A stretch of DNA of 64,000 nt, taken from positions 17,380,931 through 17,444,930 of the forward strand of contig NC_086386.1 of assembly GCF_036588685.1 (NCBI RefSeq), written 5' to 3'. Shown piece by piece: positions 43,801-57,915 of this stretch. The position numbers and the translations under genes were made by a program. The notes under the pieces were generated by a model. That model saw nothing but the letters and a program-made list of their open reading frames with translations, made no database searches and was not told where the DNA came from. This DNA is from Mytilus trossulus (Eukaryota > Mollusca > Bivalvia > Mytilida > Mytilidae). Every line of letters starts with the position of its first letter. Positions within the stretch are counted from its first letter, which is position 1.

Positions 43801-46800
43801 AACAATTGAGTTTAGAATAAATGCACATGTGTTTATTTCCTATGCAAAGACCCTATATGTTAAACCTTTTGTGCAATAGCTTCCTTGTAATCAGTAAACC
43901 TATATCAAGCCATTCAAGGCTATCATGATAAGAAACACAAACTTTGAACTTTGCATCAACTAGGAGATATATTCCTTATGTACAGGTACTGCTGTAACCA
44001 TTACATCAACTGCGGGGAGGTGGCCGTACTGCTTGAATGTTGCTCCATAGGAATGTAAAGTTGACTATTGGAAAGATCAAATCATATCTCAGTTTGTTGT
44101 ATAAATTCTTAACAGTTTCTCATCACAAGATGTAAGTCAAGATATGAATCAGACTTAACTGGTAAGTTCGATGGAATAGATATTATAAACGGAGTCACCA
44201 ATTGTTAATAAGTTAAAACTTTTTAAAAGTGAGAGCATGAGAATTTTTTCAAAATTATCACGGTATCATGTAAGGAGCTCCTGAAATATTTCTTGACCTT
44301 CATAAAACTGAATCCGGATATCACTAAATCATCATAAGGAACTCCATAACTGATCATAATTCTAGATTTCTGAATATTATTTTCGAATACTAGTATTCAA
44401 GAACCTCAGTCTATATTTCAATTGTGAAGAAATGTCATGGTATCCTGAATAATTTTAGAATCTCCACAAATAATTTGTCTAGTTTGCTATATATCAGAAG
44501 ATCTTCAATACTAATTGAGCGCTATAAGGATATATTTCAGGATCTTTACGATTAACAATCCTGGATCCACAACTGTCCACAATTAAACCAAAGTTTCTAT
44601 AAAATTGGTTAACCGTTTTCGAGTTCATAATGTCCGAATTGTTTTCGACGTACATTAGACGGATAACATGTACGTAACGGTCTACCATAAAACGTCCCAT
44701 TTTAAAAGACTGGCTCATTAAAATAATACTTATTTAAAAGCCTAATAAATTGAAATGAGCTCAAAACTAATTCAAATCAGATTTTTTTTAGGAATGTTCT
44801 ATATAACCTTTCTTTTGCAGCTAGTGAGCTAGTAAATATAAAACTAATAGAACTCTTGTTTTTCACTGAATTGATCTGAATTAAATTTGTATTGCATACA
44901 AACAAGACTTATCATAAAATTTTCCCGGTCGAAGGAATGAGAAACACACTATTTTACATATTTTGAAACTACGAAGTTTGTACAAAGTTCAACTACATGT
45001 ATGTCGTATTTATAAAAGTCGGTGATAATTTTAAGGGTGAGGGTGCACTTTGTCCCCTTTGAAAAATCCAAAATCCCGCCCCATAACGGATAAAAGTACA
45101 CTTGAACTGTGTCCGTATACCGGAATTAGATAATGCTATATAAAATCTTCCTTTATTCTGATTTTTTTTTAACATACATTGTATATATATTGTCATCTTT
45201 CATTTTTTTTTTGCCAATCCGGCCAGTGGTCAGTAATCCTCTCTTTCTTTTTTTATTTTATTAAACTCAAATCTCCGATTATGCTCCTCTCATAAAAATC
45301 AAATGGTAGCTCCCTAAATACATTTTCATCAAAATTTTCTGGATCCTCCACTGATAGAAGATCATAGAAAATTTGTATGTGTGTGTACTATTTTAAATTT
45401 CCCGCCATTATTTTTTTTACACAGTTGTCTCCCATGAAATGGGTTGCTGAGACTGGTGAAAACAGAACATCAAACAAACTGTTTTAGAAAATTAATTATG
45501 TATATATGATCCTTATAAAAGTAAGAAATTGTACAATGCTATCCTTTGCCATTAGATGAAGGAATTTACTATCCTATGGATATGAATGACTGTGATTGTG
45601 TGGTGAAAATAGGGGGAGGGATACACTGTTAAAAGCGAGGTACAAAATATTACTGGGAATGTTGAGAAAAGTGTGAATTACTGTATGAAAAGAACTCACA
45701 ATAGATAGATATGATGTAAACATAATCATTATTGGCATTCGATCATTTTGATATATATTCTAATGATGCAAAGGTGTGCTTGTGAAAAACATCAAAAAGG
45801 GGGGATCACTCTTCCAAAGAGGGTCATAAAGGGGAGTATCTGCACGGAAGAATGCAAAATAAAATTGTCAGTTCACGATGAAGGATCAATTAAAAATTTT
45901 TGGCACTCTGATCTTTTTACCAATTTCACGAAACACAGTGAATAACGAACCTTTTTCACAACTGCATGTGAAATAAAAATGGCAAAACATGTTGCACGAA
46001 AATTAAGAGATAACTGTATTTTATTTGAAGCTTTAAGGACATCTATTGGTAGTTTTACTGTTGTAAATTTAGTTTACCTATAAAGAATAGATATATCCAT
46101 ATATATGTATAGATAATAGCAAGGATTTATATAGTAATGTCATGGAATAGAAGTTCCTTCATAATATAATTTCCAAATGGAAACAACATTCTGGAATATT
46201 ATTTCCACTGGAAAATATATTACAGTAAATGTTCCTAACGGAATAAATGGTATAAAATATTTGTTCCATCAGGAACAGATATTATGACATTGTCATTGTT
46301 TATAACAAAGTTTCCATTGGAACTTTTGTTAGATGGAACAAATATACGCTGACAGTTAGACTATATTCTTAATACTTATTCTGTTAATTTGAATAATAAC
46401 CTGATATCTACCTAGAGTAGTTCTATTTGTAACTTATGAGAAGATACATGTTACTTAGTAAAACTTCTTCTTAGTTCAAGATTATTGATTAATGCACCAT
46501 TATTTCAGGAAAGGAGAGTTAAATCTCCTATGCTGTGGTCAATACAAAATGCAATTATTATTTGTCTATACATATTTTGAATAATTACTTATGAAAAATT
46601 GTAGTAAATAATGAGTAAAGAGTGGCGAATTTAGAAATTTTCATAAGTTGGGTCCAACAGCACTGACTGCAGAATATGGGGCCTGCTCCCTTCTGCTACA
46701 GTCATGCTTCAGCGATTCCCTATATAACCATCCAAATTTTTCCACAAAAGGGGGGCCCAGACACCTCCTCCTCCCTTTCAATCTGCCTCTGTCAATTACG

Positions 46801-47297
46801 CCACTGGTCTTGTACCAGTTAGTGTCTTGTGTGTTACACATTTTTAATAAAACTAACTTATAAATTAACTCCAGACCAGCATTGAGAATAGGTAAGCAAA
46901 TCAGGATTTTTAAGCCACAAACATTTCAAGAAATTTATGAATGAAACATATACGAAGATATGTAATTACAAAATGAGGTGCGTGTGTATAAATCAAGATA
47001 TTAAATTACATAATTTGTGCATGGTGCATCAATTTTAATTTTTATACAAGTATTCTCAATGATTTAATTGTTTAAGTGATATTTAGAATTGCAGTTATCT
47101 TCCTTTGTCCATATAAATTAGAGCTAAAATTATACACTCAAATTGGATTCATAGTTTTGCCTTCCAATGCTTTATTTCCCATGCAAAATGAATTGCAATG
47201 CAGTCTTATTGCTTCAGTGCTCACAAGTGAATAGTTTAGTTGTCAAGAATTAAACTCTACTGCTGAATACTATCACAATGCCAGCACATCAACATTT

Positions 47298-47634
47298 AAC
47301 AGGCTATTATTTGAACTTGGAATTATTTTTACTATGGAATTTGCATAATTTCTTGTGTTTAAAATTTTCAGTAAATTTTATGTTTATTTGGTATAATAAT
47401 CTTTTGAGCGGTAAAATAACTCTTTCCATTAAATGTATTTTGGTTAGATAGTGTTGTGCGCGGCACAGTACATTCTATTGAAAATAAACTATTTTCTTTG
47501 TAATGGTAAGTGTTGTGCGCAGCACAGAACATTTCAGTATAGAATAAACATGGAATTTATTAAAAATTTCAATAACAAGAAAACAAGCAAATTCCATAAT
47601 TAAAAATAATTCCAAGTATAAATAATAGCCTGTT
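47298..47634. mobile_element. Inverted-repeat element with duplicated GTTGTGCGC core
   Basis: AACAGGCTATTATTTGAACT, TGGAATTATTTTTA and ATGGAATTTGC on the left are mirrored on the right, arms about 90 bp. The centre has GTTGTGCGCGGCACAG and GTTGTGCGCAGCACAG about 60 bp apart. Confidence 0.88.
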
Positions 47635-48792
47635 ATTTCCTTTATCCTCACCAAATTTTTAAAATCACAAAAAATACCTTTTACAAAACTTGGCTTTATT
47701 ATGACCCATTGGATGAAGAAGAACCCTGAACATGTTAAATTTAAAAAGGTTAGGGTCAGTTAATGACAGATACAAATTTATTTCAAACTTGGTTTGCAGA
47801 AGTTATCTTTTAAACCATAAAACCATGTCCATCTTTTCAAAACTTGATTTATTAATTCCCAATGTAATGAAAAAAAAGACCCATTGATTATTCAAGTCAC
47901 TAGGTCAAATGTTATTGTCTCATCAATGATTAGTACAGCTGCCCTTGGGGCAAAAACATAGTTTTCAGTTAATATCATGTGTCAAAAATATCACCAAACT
48001 TACATGTAGCTGTCTAAGCTGGACAATACACTTTGGAAAGTTGAAGACCAGTTTGATTGTTTGGTTAGCAGGTCAAAAGTCACTCACTGGTCAGGATACC
48101 ATTAGCAGAAAACAATTTTGGACCAGGAAATACAAATTTGTTTTCAAACAGCATCTTTTGAGCTGTAAATGAGATGGTTATTTGGTTTAAGTACAAATTT
48201 TTAGCATATTGATTTTTAGATTACTAGTTCAAAGGTCAAGGTTACTGCAGCAATTGATTAACTGAAATTCTTTAATTTTTTTCTTTTAATTTCCCCTTCA
48301 TTGAACATGATTATTGAATAAAATATTTTGTGACTCAAAAATCTGTTTCTTCTATTATAAATCAATAAGGATCACAACTCTTAGCTATATAGGTAACCAT
48401 GGTATTTCTCTGTAATTTTTCAATTTTGTTTCATTGAGGTTTTTTAAAACTTTTGATATTTTGTTATAGAATATTTTGTTATTTAAGTCATATCATAAAC
48501 TAATTAATAAGTTTCAAGGTGAGAAGAAACTTCCGATTTGAAAAATATTTTCTTGGGAAATCCCCATACTTATTTTTTCATTTGTTTATTAAATAGATGG
48601 TATAAATAGTACAGGATGAACCCAATACTATCATGCCCTTCAATCCCCTCATAAACCTTTCAAGGTCACACTGATCAAAGGAAAGGACAGAATAGTAGAG
48701 ATATGTCTAACCTAAAGTGTGATACTATCATTGTTACTGTAGGCTAATTATGTAGATGTAGATACTGATTGCATTTTAATGATGTTTTATTT

Positions 48793-48852
48793 TCGGTAAA
48801 CACATGGTTATAGATTTCACAATCGGTAAACACATGGTTATAGATTTCACAA
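48793..48852. repeat. 30-bp perfect tandem duplication
   Basis: TCGGTAAACACATGGTTATA then GATTTCACAA, twice in a row. Confidence 0.97.
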
Positions 48853-49267
48853 TCGTGCAAGTATCATTGCTGTGTAATTGTAAGAGGTTACTGTTTAACA
48901 TGTAACAGACTGCAGGCTGGAATTTGTATGTACCACTAACATGTAAAAGTATTTTGTATATTGATGGATAAGATAAGCACAGAGTCTAACCATATTGTAC
49001 AGAGTAAATAGCTTTGTATATCTAATTTGAGAAAAAAAGGTCTGGGTTCAATGAGTATGCAATTCTAAGACAAAGAGACATTTTAAGGTAAATATACAGT
49101 CTTCAACAGCAGACATAAGAGCATGCTCTAAATTACCACAAGACTAAAAAGTTGTGAATAATTTTTATACACACATTCAATGATCTACCACCAAAACCAA
49201 TGTGTGGTTATTATTATGACTTGCTTTTGAACATATATTTAATTACCATTTGTCTTATAATAAATTT

Positions 49268-49507
49268 TGGGGACCTCGGTGGCCAGTGGTCTAAGTAGTT
49301 ACCACTGAAATCACTATCCAGGCAACACTGAGGTTGTGAGTTCTACTGGACTTCAATTGTAATTGACCATGATTGTCAGTTTTCCTATCGAAATTTAGTG
49401 GTTTTCTCCAGGCACTCTGGCTTTCTCCACCAATAAAACTGGCTTCCATGAAATAGCCTTAATGCTGTGTTTAAAAGTGGCGTTAAAACACCAAAAATCA
49501 ATCAATC
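49268..49507 (+). mobile_element. tRNA-derived SINE
   Basis: GGGGACCTCGGTGGCCAGTG then GTCTAAGTAG resembles a tRNA 5' half with box A, and GAGGTTGTGAGTTCTA resembles box B. The tail reads GTGGCGTTAAAACACCAA then AATCAATCAATC. One base is missing from the usual GGCCGAGTGG box A. Confidence 0.8.
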
Positions 49508-52344
49508 TTATAAATTTCTTTAATAAATGTAAATGATCAATTCTCATTGCATTTGTAAATATTGATCTTTCGACTACATGTATTGCATGTACAACATATG
49601 TTATCCAGCTGTCGTTTCAAAACCGTAAGTCACATAGATTTTGTTTCTATGCTGAAAGCTCAAGAAAAATTATGCTGAGTTTATTGCTCATTGATGACTT
49701 GGTACAATTTGTTGATATAGATAATTTTAAAATTTCTTTGTTCATTCAAAGTACTTATTTGCTTTCCTTTATGTTTCTCCAAGTTGCAGTTTAAAATCAT
49801 CTTTTCTAACGTAAACAAGTATTAAACCTTCTCAAGAAAGGGTATGAAATGACAAAGTTCAGTGTTCACTTGAAGAAGCTGCTTAGGAACTCTTTAAAGA
49901 CTAAAATAAGAATAGGGAATGCTCTCAAAGGGTTAGCAGATCCTTATCCTCATGTGATGATTTTGTCTTATATATACATCAACAAGTCTTATTTACAGGG
50001 GTGATCCAGTAATTTCAAAAAGGGGTTGGTTGGGGTTCAACCATATGCCTAGATTATTCAGATGCATTGATTGTTAAAAAATGGGGGGGGGGTCATAACT
50101 TGAAACCTTCCCCTGGATCCACCACTGAATAAGTTATAGCCTGATGCTTAATCACTTTATATTGATGAAGAGAAAAATTATACACTTGTGATGTCTGCTA
50201 TCCCTTATTATTTTCAAAGTTTGACATACTTTGATTGAATGAGTACAAAAGATTAATTTGTAATCAAAATTGTAACAATTTCACAAGCATCCTTTACAAC
50301 ATGTGAATTTCAATATTATTTTCTCAGGTAAAAAATATCAAAAGTTGGAGACAAACTTTCAACAAATCGTGCATCTTGAAGTGATAAGTTATTGTAAGCA
50401 ATCAGTTGCAGAGTACACTACCACTAATCAATTTCATTATGACATGATGTAGGCCTCTTGATATTTCTTATAAAGAGGATAAAGATTGTCATGTCAATTT
50501 AAAATCACATGTTTTAAATGTTTCAGAAACTGTAGTAGCTAATGTATACATCAATTACATTTGTCGTGTATTATCACACATAATTTTAATATTCACTCAT
50601 TAAAAACTTTGAGTAACAGATGTTTTTCATTTGTATAAGTACATTTTTATATGGAGGATGTCTGTTGAAGCTGGGAAAGTTATTAAAATTTACACAGCAT
50701 GATTTTTGAGTTGAACAACATAGAATTTTGTGTGTATTAATCACTATGTGTTTGATGTGAATTTTGTCTGCTAGTGCCTAAACACACAAAGAATATCAAC
50801 AGATAACTTGTATTTTCTATAGATTGTTTTTTGTTTGTTTGTTTGGAAGTAGAAAGTGATTGTATCGTTTATGCATTAAGGCTGCGTATTTGATAGGATT
50901 TTTAGCTAAAAGGTTAGTGATTTTATGTTAATCTAGTGAAGCACGTACAACAATTTAATATCTGTTAATTTTGTAACCTTATTATAATATAATTTTTGAA
51001 TATAAGAATGATGGATTTATATATATGACTGGTACAAATGTATTGACTAAAATCTTGAACTGAAAATTGAAATGAATAGCACTTTTAAAAGATAAGGATA
51101 AATTTACAGCAACAAAAAAAAAGAATTTTAAGCATAAACCATGATAAATTTAAGGAAAAAAAAGACAAAGTCTTGAATATCTTTAAAAATGTACTTTAAG
51201 ATTAATATTATAACCAATCATAGTGTAATATTAATGTGCAAGTATTTTTAATTTTTTTCTTTGTTTTGGGTATATTTCTACCACACAGACGTCTAAGTCT
51301 GAATAATTTTCTGTTTCTATTGGAAACCACCAAGTAAACATTACATTATATAATATATATAAGTTTATTGCTCTGAAAATTAGAAGCATCACTGCATTCC
51401 AATGATAGAAGTTGGAACAAACTTCATGTAATCATAAAGAAACCAATTAGAGGATAACTTTTTAGAACCATTTTGATATTCTTTTTTTTGTTACTTTGTG
51501 TGTTATCTTTGCATAACAAACTAGCTTAAACTTTTACTAAGCACAATAAAATATCATCAGTTATTTTCTGATAAAATGTCTCTTGATAGATTTTGAAGTC
51601 AGCTTGTAGTGTTTTGGCTGTCATGTTTTGATTGAAGAACAGTTGTTAAGATGACTCATTGAGTTGTGGGGATGGTATTGATTTGTTACATAAGAGAGTC
51701 TGCTGTACTCCCAAGGACAACACTTTGTACACACTTCAAATGTGTTGCCTCATATTGATAATCATTTTTCAGCTGTTTATTGTGTTGATGCTGGAATGTT
51801 GGTGGATTTCATCAAAAGATGGACATGGAATTACAAAATACAATTAGTCAAAGGAGATCTGTAGTATATATGTGTCCATAAGGCAGCTACCCAGACATAT
51901 ATATATATATAGAGATCTGGGAGAAAAATGGGATAAAATACACTTTTTTTCAATTCATTCAATTTGGATTATTCTTCACCAATAAATCCCTGGACTTACT
52001 TATCTATGAAAGTAGAAACTATTCTAGCTAGCTTATTATAAAAGTTTGTTAGTGATGAAAAGTTGAAAACTATTATTTTCTATAAAAGGAAAATAATATA
52101 TACATGTTTAAGTGTTTTGTATGGTCGCATGGAGTTGATATTAACTGTGAATAAACAAATCTGAAAAAAGAGAGGGGTATGATCACAATAGATATAGATA
52201 TTTAAAAGAAAAAAATGATTTATGTGGAAGTATATAATACAGATTAGAGAAAATCTCAACTGTTACTGTAAATAAAGCAAACTTAAACAGAAAGAAACTC
52301 ATTATTATTGACTTCCAAAGAATTTCAAATCCTACAAATTTAGT

Positions 52345-52551
52345 TACTGTGGATTCATTATTATTTTTTGGATACCAATTTTCGTGGATTTCGTGGGTAC
52401 AGGCCAACCACAAATTTAAATGTTACACAAAATACATATTTTTATAAACTTGTATCTAGACTTTGACAGAACCATAAAATCAATTATCCACGAAAAAGCA
52501 AGGTTTCTGCAATCCACGAAAATTGGTACCCACGAAAATGAATCCACAGTA
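52345..52551. mobile_element. TA-flanked MITE with CCACGAAAATTGGTACC arms
   Basis: TACTGTGGATTCATTATTAT and ACCAATTTTCGTGGAT at the left, inverted ATCCACGAAAATTGGTACC and AATGAATCCACAGTA at the right. About 207 bp; ends TA. Confidence 0.92.
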
Positions 52552-52639
52552 ATACCACTTTAACTTTAGCTTTGTTACAAGACTCGATAATGAGAGCTCC
52601 TTATCATAGCATAATGAAAATTCATGTATACTGACTTTT

Positions 52640-52720
52640 TTTTATAACAACCTCTGCATGTAAAACTGACTGCCACAGAATAGCTAATAGTGCATTAAAC
52701 ACCAATCAATTAATCAATTA
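52640..52720 (+). repeat. SINE-type tail fragment
   Basis: CTGACTGCCACAGAATAGCT, AATAGTGCATTAAACACC, AATCAATTAATCAATT: resembles the 3' part of the SINE at 49.3 kb. Confidence 0.55.
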
Positions 52721-53277
52721 AACTCCATGTAAAAGAACCCTTACAACAACTCTTTGAGTGATCCATAGATGGATGTCCCCATCCTACTGTCCATTGATTT
52801 CCATAAGATAGCTCTATTTTCGCTCTTTTATCCCTGTGACCCCACATTGCTGTACATTACTACCTATTGTATTAACTGTGAATTTTTCTTGTCCTCAATA
52901 TGCATGTAATAATTGCCACTGGACATAAAGCAAGCAACACCCATTTATTAATTAAGAAAAGGGTTTGTCAAAAGAAAGATTAAAAGTAGAAAATCCATTG
53001 ACAGCTTAGTAATTATTTACTACATTATACATTTTTTTTGCGAATTTTGGAATTAGAAAGTTTTAAATTGATATCCCAAACCATGTTATATTCTTTTGAT
53101 GTGTTGCATTCAGAAGTGTTCTGTTATCTAAACATCACAAAATCAAAGCAACAGAACTGTTTCCTTTTTAATTCATAAATATTGGTGCAATGTGTTAAAG
53201 TAATTATATAATTCTGGAAAGCATAATTGCTATGATATTTATGATTTCTAGTATGCATCAGTAAGTAGAGAAATAAG

Positions 53278-53375
53278 GACGTGGTATAATTTCCCATGAG
53301 ACAACTATCCATTTTGCTGCCGGAGGGACGCACATGTCCACACTGACTGTGGCAGAGGGACACATATGTCCATGT
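53278..53375 (+). repeat. Diverged mussel-type repeat start with GGGACGCACATGTCC duplication
   Basis: GACGTGGTATAATTTCCCAT then GAGACAACTATCC, followed by two related GGAGGGACGCACATGTCCA / CAGAGGGACACATATGTCCA blocks. Confidence 0.55.
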
Positions 53376-55525
53376 TTCAATTTAAGCAAGCTTCTCCTTA
53401 TTGGTGTATCGTTTTCAAATAAAAGACAGAAGTTTAAACATTATTTTTCTTCAATGGGTCCCAAATGTAATGGTCATTTTGGTGTGATGTCATATATAGA
53501 ATGACAACATTGTTGGACATCTGATGTCTCAGACGCACAACTTGAGCTGTCATATTTTCTGGCACACGAAATGTAACCTTGAAACGCAACTGGCAGCAAA
53601 AGGGTTAAAGGTTATGGAAACATATAAATTGAAGAAAAATGGCTTCAATGAATTATCTTACAGCCTTCAAGAATATATGTGTTCTTGAACCCTCTAGATG
53701 ATTTTATTGTTAGTTGTGGTCTTGGTTGACTGTGTCAATCATGTATATACCCACAAACCCTTCATAAATTTTAGAATTTTCACTAAAAGGTCTTGTAAAG
53801 TAGCCTCTATCAGATGTAAATGAATTCTACAGAGATTGCTAATTATTGACATCAATCTAAAATGGACCAAAAATCTGGAAAGGAGGACATACATATGGGG
53901 TGTTTTGGAATTGTAAAGGATCAATTATTGTGTTTTTACAGAATTACACACAAAGGCGAATTTAGAGGGGGCTAAATGGGATTTTTTTTGGTGGTTTATA
54001 TAGGAATTCAGTGAAGCTTGAAAATTGACAAGAGCAGCCCCCCCCCAGTCAGTGGGCCTTATCAAATTTTCTAGATCTGCCACTGAACACATGCAGTCAG
54101 CAACAATACTAATCAGCATTGCCATGATTGCTGAGTAGGAAAAGGAAATGTCAACTTTGATTAAAGTTCTGATTCAATCATTCTCATTCTTGATAGAAAA
54201 AAAGTTCAGTTTTTCTCTGATATTACAGATGAGAAAAACTTGAAGCACTGCACCTGCATGTAGAATCAGCTTATTCAATAATTATCTGGATGTTAAATGT
54301 TTTGGTGAACAACAACAAAAGATTGAGGTTAATCCTGATAATCTTTCTAGTAATTGCTAAAATGAAGATCATATGTCATGGTTAAAAAAATCAATAAGAG
54401 CAGTTTTTAAGTAATTTGAAAACTGATATTTTAAATACATGTAGCAGTAATTTCTCCTCTATCAACTATGTTCATATATATTGATACATGATTGTTTTAT
54501 GGATGTCAACCAGAAATGAAAAGTCGTGTTTATTTCAAGTCCCCTTATCATTTACATGACTAGAGTACAATTGTATACATTAATAGCTTGAATAACTACC
54601 GATTTCCTGTTCTAATTATATAATATTAAGTACTGTTTTAAGGCAGCTTATAGTCATGATGATAGTTGATACAAAGAGAAAATTTGATAATAACTACTCA
54701 TTTCCTGATGAAGGAGTGGAAGGGTAAAAAATTGAATTATTTTAAACGTCACTAATTTGTAGCAAAAATGAAATTGATGGAAGAAATATTAACACAGATA
54801 TTACGCTTAAGTGGTTTAAGTTCAAGCTTTTGTTTTTGGTAGAGAGTGATTTTTACTTCCAATCAAAAATAAGCTCTTTTTTTTCCTTTTATTCGATTTC
54901 TTTTGTCTCTGTCGTGTGGGAGCTTGCCAGTTTATCAGATACATTCAAAAAATAACTTAAGCCTCCACAAAAATATCTAAAATTGGAATACTGGTAGACA
55001 CCACTTGCAGATCCAATTCTAACTTGACCAAGGACATGATTGTCTTTCCTGAGTTTAGCTCCTTGATAAACTGGAAAGAGCAAGAAAGATGTTTGACTTT
55101 CAGACATTCTTTATTTAGCCTCTACCAAACCTTTTGAAATTTGGTAAATGTTCACTTATGATGTTTCACGTTTCAGAGTTATGTCCCTTTTTGGATTAAA
55201 AATCGCCAAATTGTATAAGATTATCACTTTATATACCTGTCCTAACCCTTAAACCTTGATTCATAACTGAATGCCTCCATAAGGACAAACAGTGTATGAA
55301 AGTCCTGTGTCAGTATGTTTTCTACATGCTGCTCTAATTAGATTTCTAATTGTATTTCAATTTTGGGGCTTTCATTCAAGGTTGAAAATGGCATATTTCA
55401 TTATAACCTTTTGCAGTTTCACAATATGTGTGTTTGTCTACTGTTTTATTGGAATTAAACACAGAGACAAACCAGCTAGGCTTAGTTGTGTATGGGAAAG
55501 CTGTAGTATTAATCAATGCTTAAAC

Positions 55526-55746
55526 TACCGTATAGCGGGTTATTTTTGCGGGTTGCAAATTTTCGCTTATTTTCGCGGACAGAACTAAATCGCCAAAATA
55601 AATTCTGCCAAATTAAAGGTGTACATACAAAGGTATTAATAAAAGTTTTTAATCCGCCAAAATAATGACCGCCAAAATATTTCGTATGCCTTGTTCAATG
55701 AAAATCGCAAAATTCTACACGCGCTAAAATAACCCGCTATACGGTA
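55526..55746. mobile_element. TA-flanked MITE with CCGTATAGCGGGTTATTTT arms
   Basis: TACCGTATAGCGGGTTATTT at the left, its inverse ending CCCGCTATACGGTA at the right. The interior is rich in CGCCAAAAT blocks. 221 bp, noncoding. Confidence 0.93.
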
Positions 55747-57389
55747 TTTCTGAATACAGTTTTTAAAGTTTCTTTATTTTTAGTGGCCTTATAAAACACT
55801 ATGCATTTTTTTTAAATTTCAGACAGTACTCTGTATTAATATTATGTGAAGGATTCAAAGTTTTATTTTAACATTTACTACACATTCAACATTCATGTGA
55901 TAAAACAGTCTCAAATTTAAAAGCATTAGAATTTAAATTGTGATACTGAAAAAGAAATGAAACTACTTATATCTAATGCATTATTGATAATACAATGAAT
56001 ATCTGTAAGGAAACTGGTAGCAAACTGACATTCACAAGTCCTGATTATATTTGATAAGATGTTGATAAGAAATAAATAGATGCAAATGAAATACTATCTA
56101 AACAGACAAGTCGGTGACAGATGCGATAATATATTTTGTAAGATTAAATTTATAGGTATTACTGGCTTTAAAAAATACACAAAGACAGATTATTTGTATC
56201 ATTGAAGAAACCTAGGAGTTTATGAAGAGAATTATTGCAACTTCATATTTTATAAACTTTGTAATCTATTAAATGAAGTACAATTAACTTGAGATATAAA
56301 TAAAATCATTTAGTTTCAGATAAATTTATTTTTCTTTATGTGTGAGTGTGACTTTTGAAAGGGATTTTTCAGTATGTTGCATGTTGCATTTTGTTATGTA
56401 TATATTTGTATGTTTCTACATAAATTGCTCTGATTTGAACTGGCATTTCAAGGGAAAAACATGTATTCTCTGAGACTACTGTAACATAAATGTGAAGACA
56501 ATAGTAGTCTTGTGTGTTTTGAAAGAAATGATTTTTGCCACCTTACATTGTACAATGTATTTTACACAAATATAATTGGATTACAAATTGTTTGAAGGGG
56601 AAGATCTAAAAATAACCATATATGATGAATGGAGGCAAACATATCCAGGCGGACCATGTATAATCATCAGAAATGCTTATCCCTTATTAGTTGTCAATTA
56701 TTAAAGCATTATTTACTGTTTATCTTCAGTGTCTGACCTAGTTCCGCCAATATCAGTAAAATGATTGAACTTTCATTCATATATAGAATGCTATCATTTG
56801 GTCATATTTTTCCAACCTAGTATATTTCACAGTAGCTGTAATTCCATTCATAGTTTTACACATATTACTGTCTATTTAAAGAAGATCAGTTGATATTTGA
56901 TTGTGAATATTGTAAAATGAAAAGACTGAAAATACTTGACATAACTAACAAGTTAAATTTCTAATGTGGTTTGAAAAAATAAACATTGAATGTTTGCTAA
57001 AGAGGAACACGACTTACAAAGACATAAGCATGACCACCTCAGAATTCCAATGTAACTTTAAAAGTATCAAAATATTTAAGGGGGAGGGGATTTTCTTTTT
57101 CTGCCAGAATGATATCCATTCCTCTGCATAGGAAGTAATACATTTTAAAAAACAACAGGCTTATGGTAGCACAAAACTCTTTTCAATACTGAGAAAAACT
57201 TATCATATATGATGGTATTTCTTTAGTGTAGATTGAGCGGCCTCAAATTTTTTTTATTTTTTTTTTTTTTTACATATTATAGTTAGGTCAGTGCACTAAA
57301 CTGTCTTAGTCTTGATATGTTTCTCAACCACTGATTTATTTAACTGATGGAGAATTGATAGAAATTTATATTAAACTATATATTAATGC

Positions 57390-57915
57390 TCTCTCTAGGC
57401 GTTCCCTCTGCTGTAAATGTTCCTGTCATGCTGTAAGTCTTCCTGCTGTGCTGTCAGTGTTCCCTATATGCTAAAAGTGTTCATCCATGCTGTAAGTGTT
57501 CCTCCATGCTGTAAGTGTTTCTCCATGCTGTAAGTGTTCCTCCATGCTGTAAGTGTTTCTCCATGCTGTAAGTGTTCCTACTATGCTGTAAGTGTTCTCA
57601 CTGTGCTCTAAGTGCTCCATCTATGCTGTATGCGTTCCTGTTAAGCTGTAAGTGTTCCCTCCATGCTTTACTTGTCCCCTCTGTTGTAAGTGTTCCCTCC
57701 ATGCTCTAAGTGTTCCTTCTATGTTGTAAGTGTCCCCTTCATGCTCTAATTGTCCCCTCTGTTGTAAGTGTCCCTCCATGCTGTAAGTGTTCCTTCAATG
57801 CTGTACGTGTTCCTTCAAAACTGAAAATGTTCCCTCTAAGCTGTATATGTTCCTCCCTGATGTAAGTGTTCCCTCTATGCTGTGCATGTTCCCTCCATGA
57901 TGTTAATGTTCCTTT
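57390..57915. repeat. Minisatellite, unit about 19-20 bp
   Basis: Many degenerate copies of CATGCTGTAAGTGTTCCTC. The open minus-strand frame through it is a repeat artefact. Confidence 0.92.

Noticed and set aside
44494-44718. 74-aa minus-strand ORF beginning MSQSFKMGRFMV
   Set aside because: Looks protein-like in places but has no recognisable family, no neighbouring exon and is short enough to occur by chance.
49268-49340. A functional tRNA gene
   Set aside because: Box A and box B are recognisable but the cloverleaf is imperfect and the sequence runs into a SINE tail.
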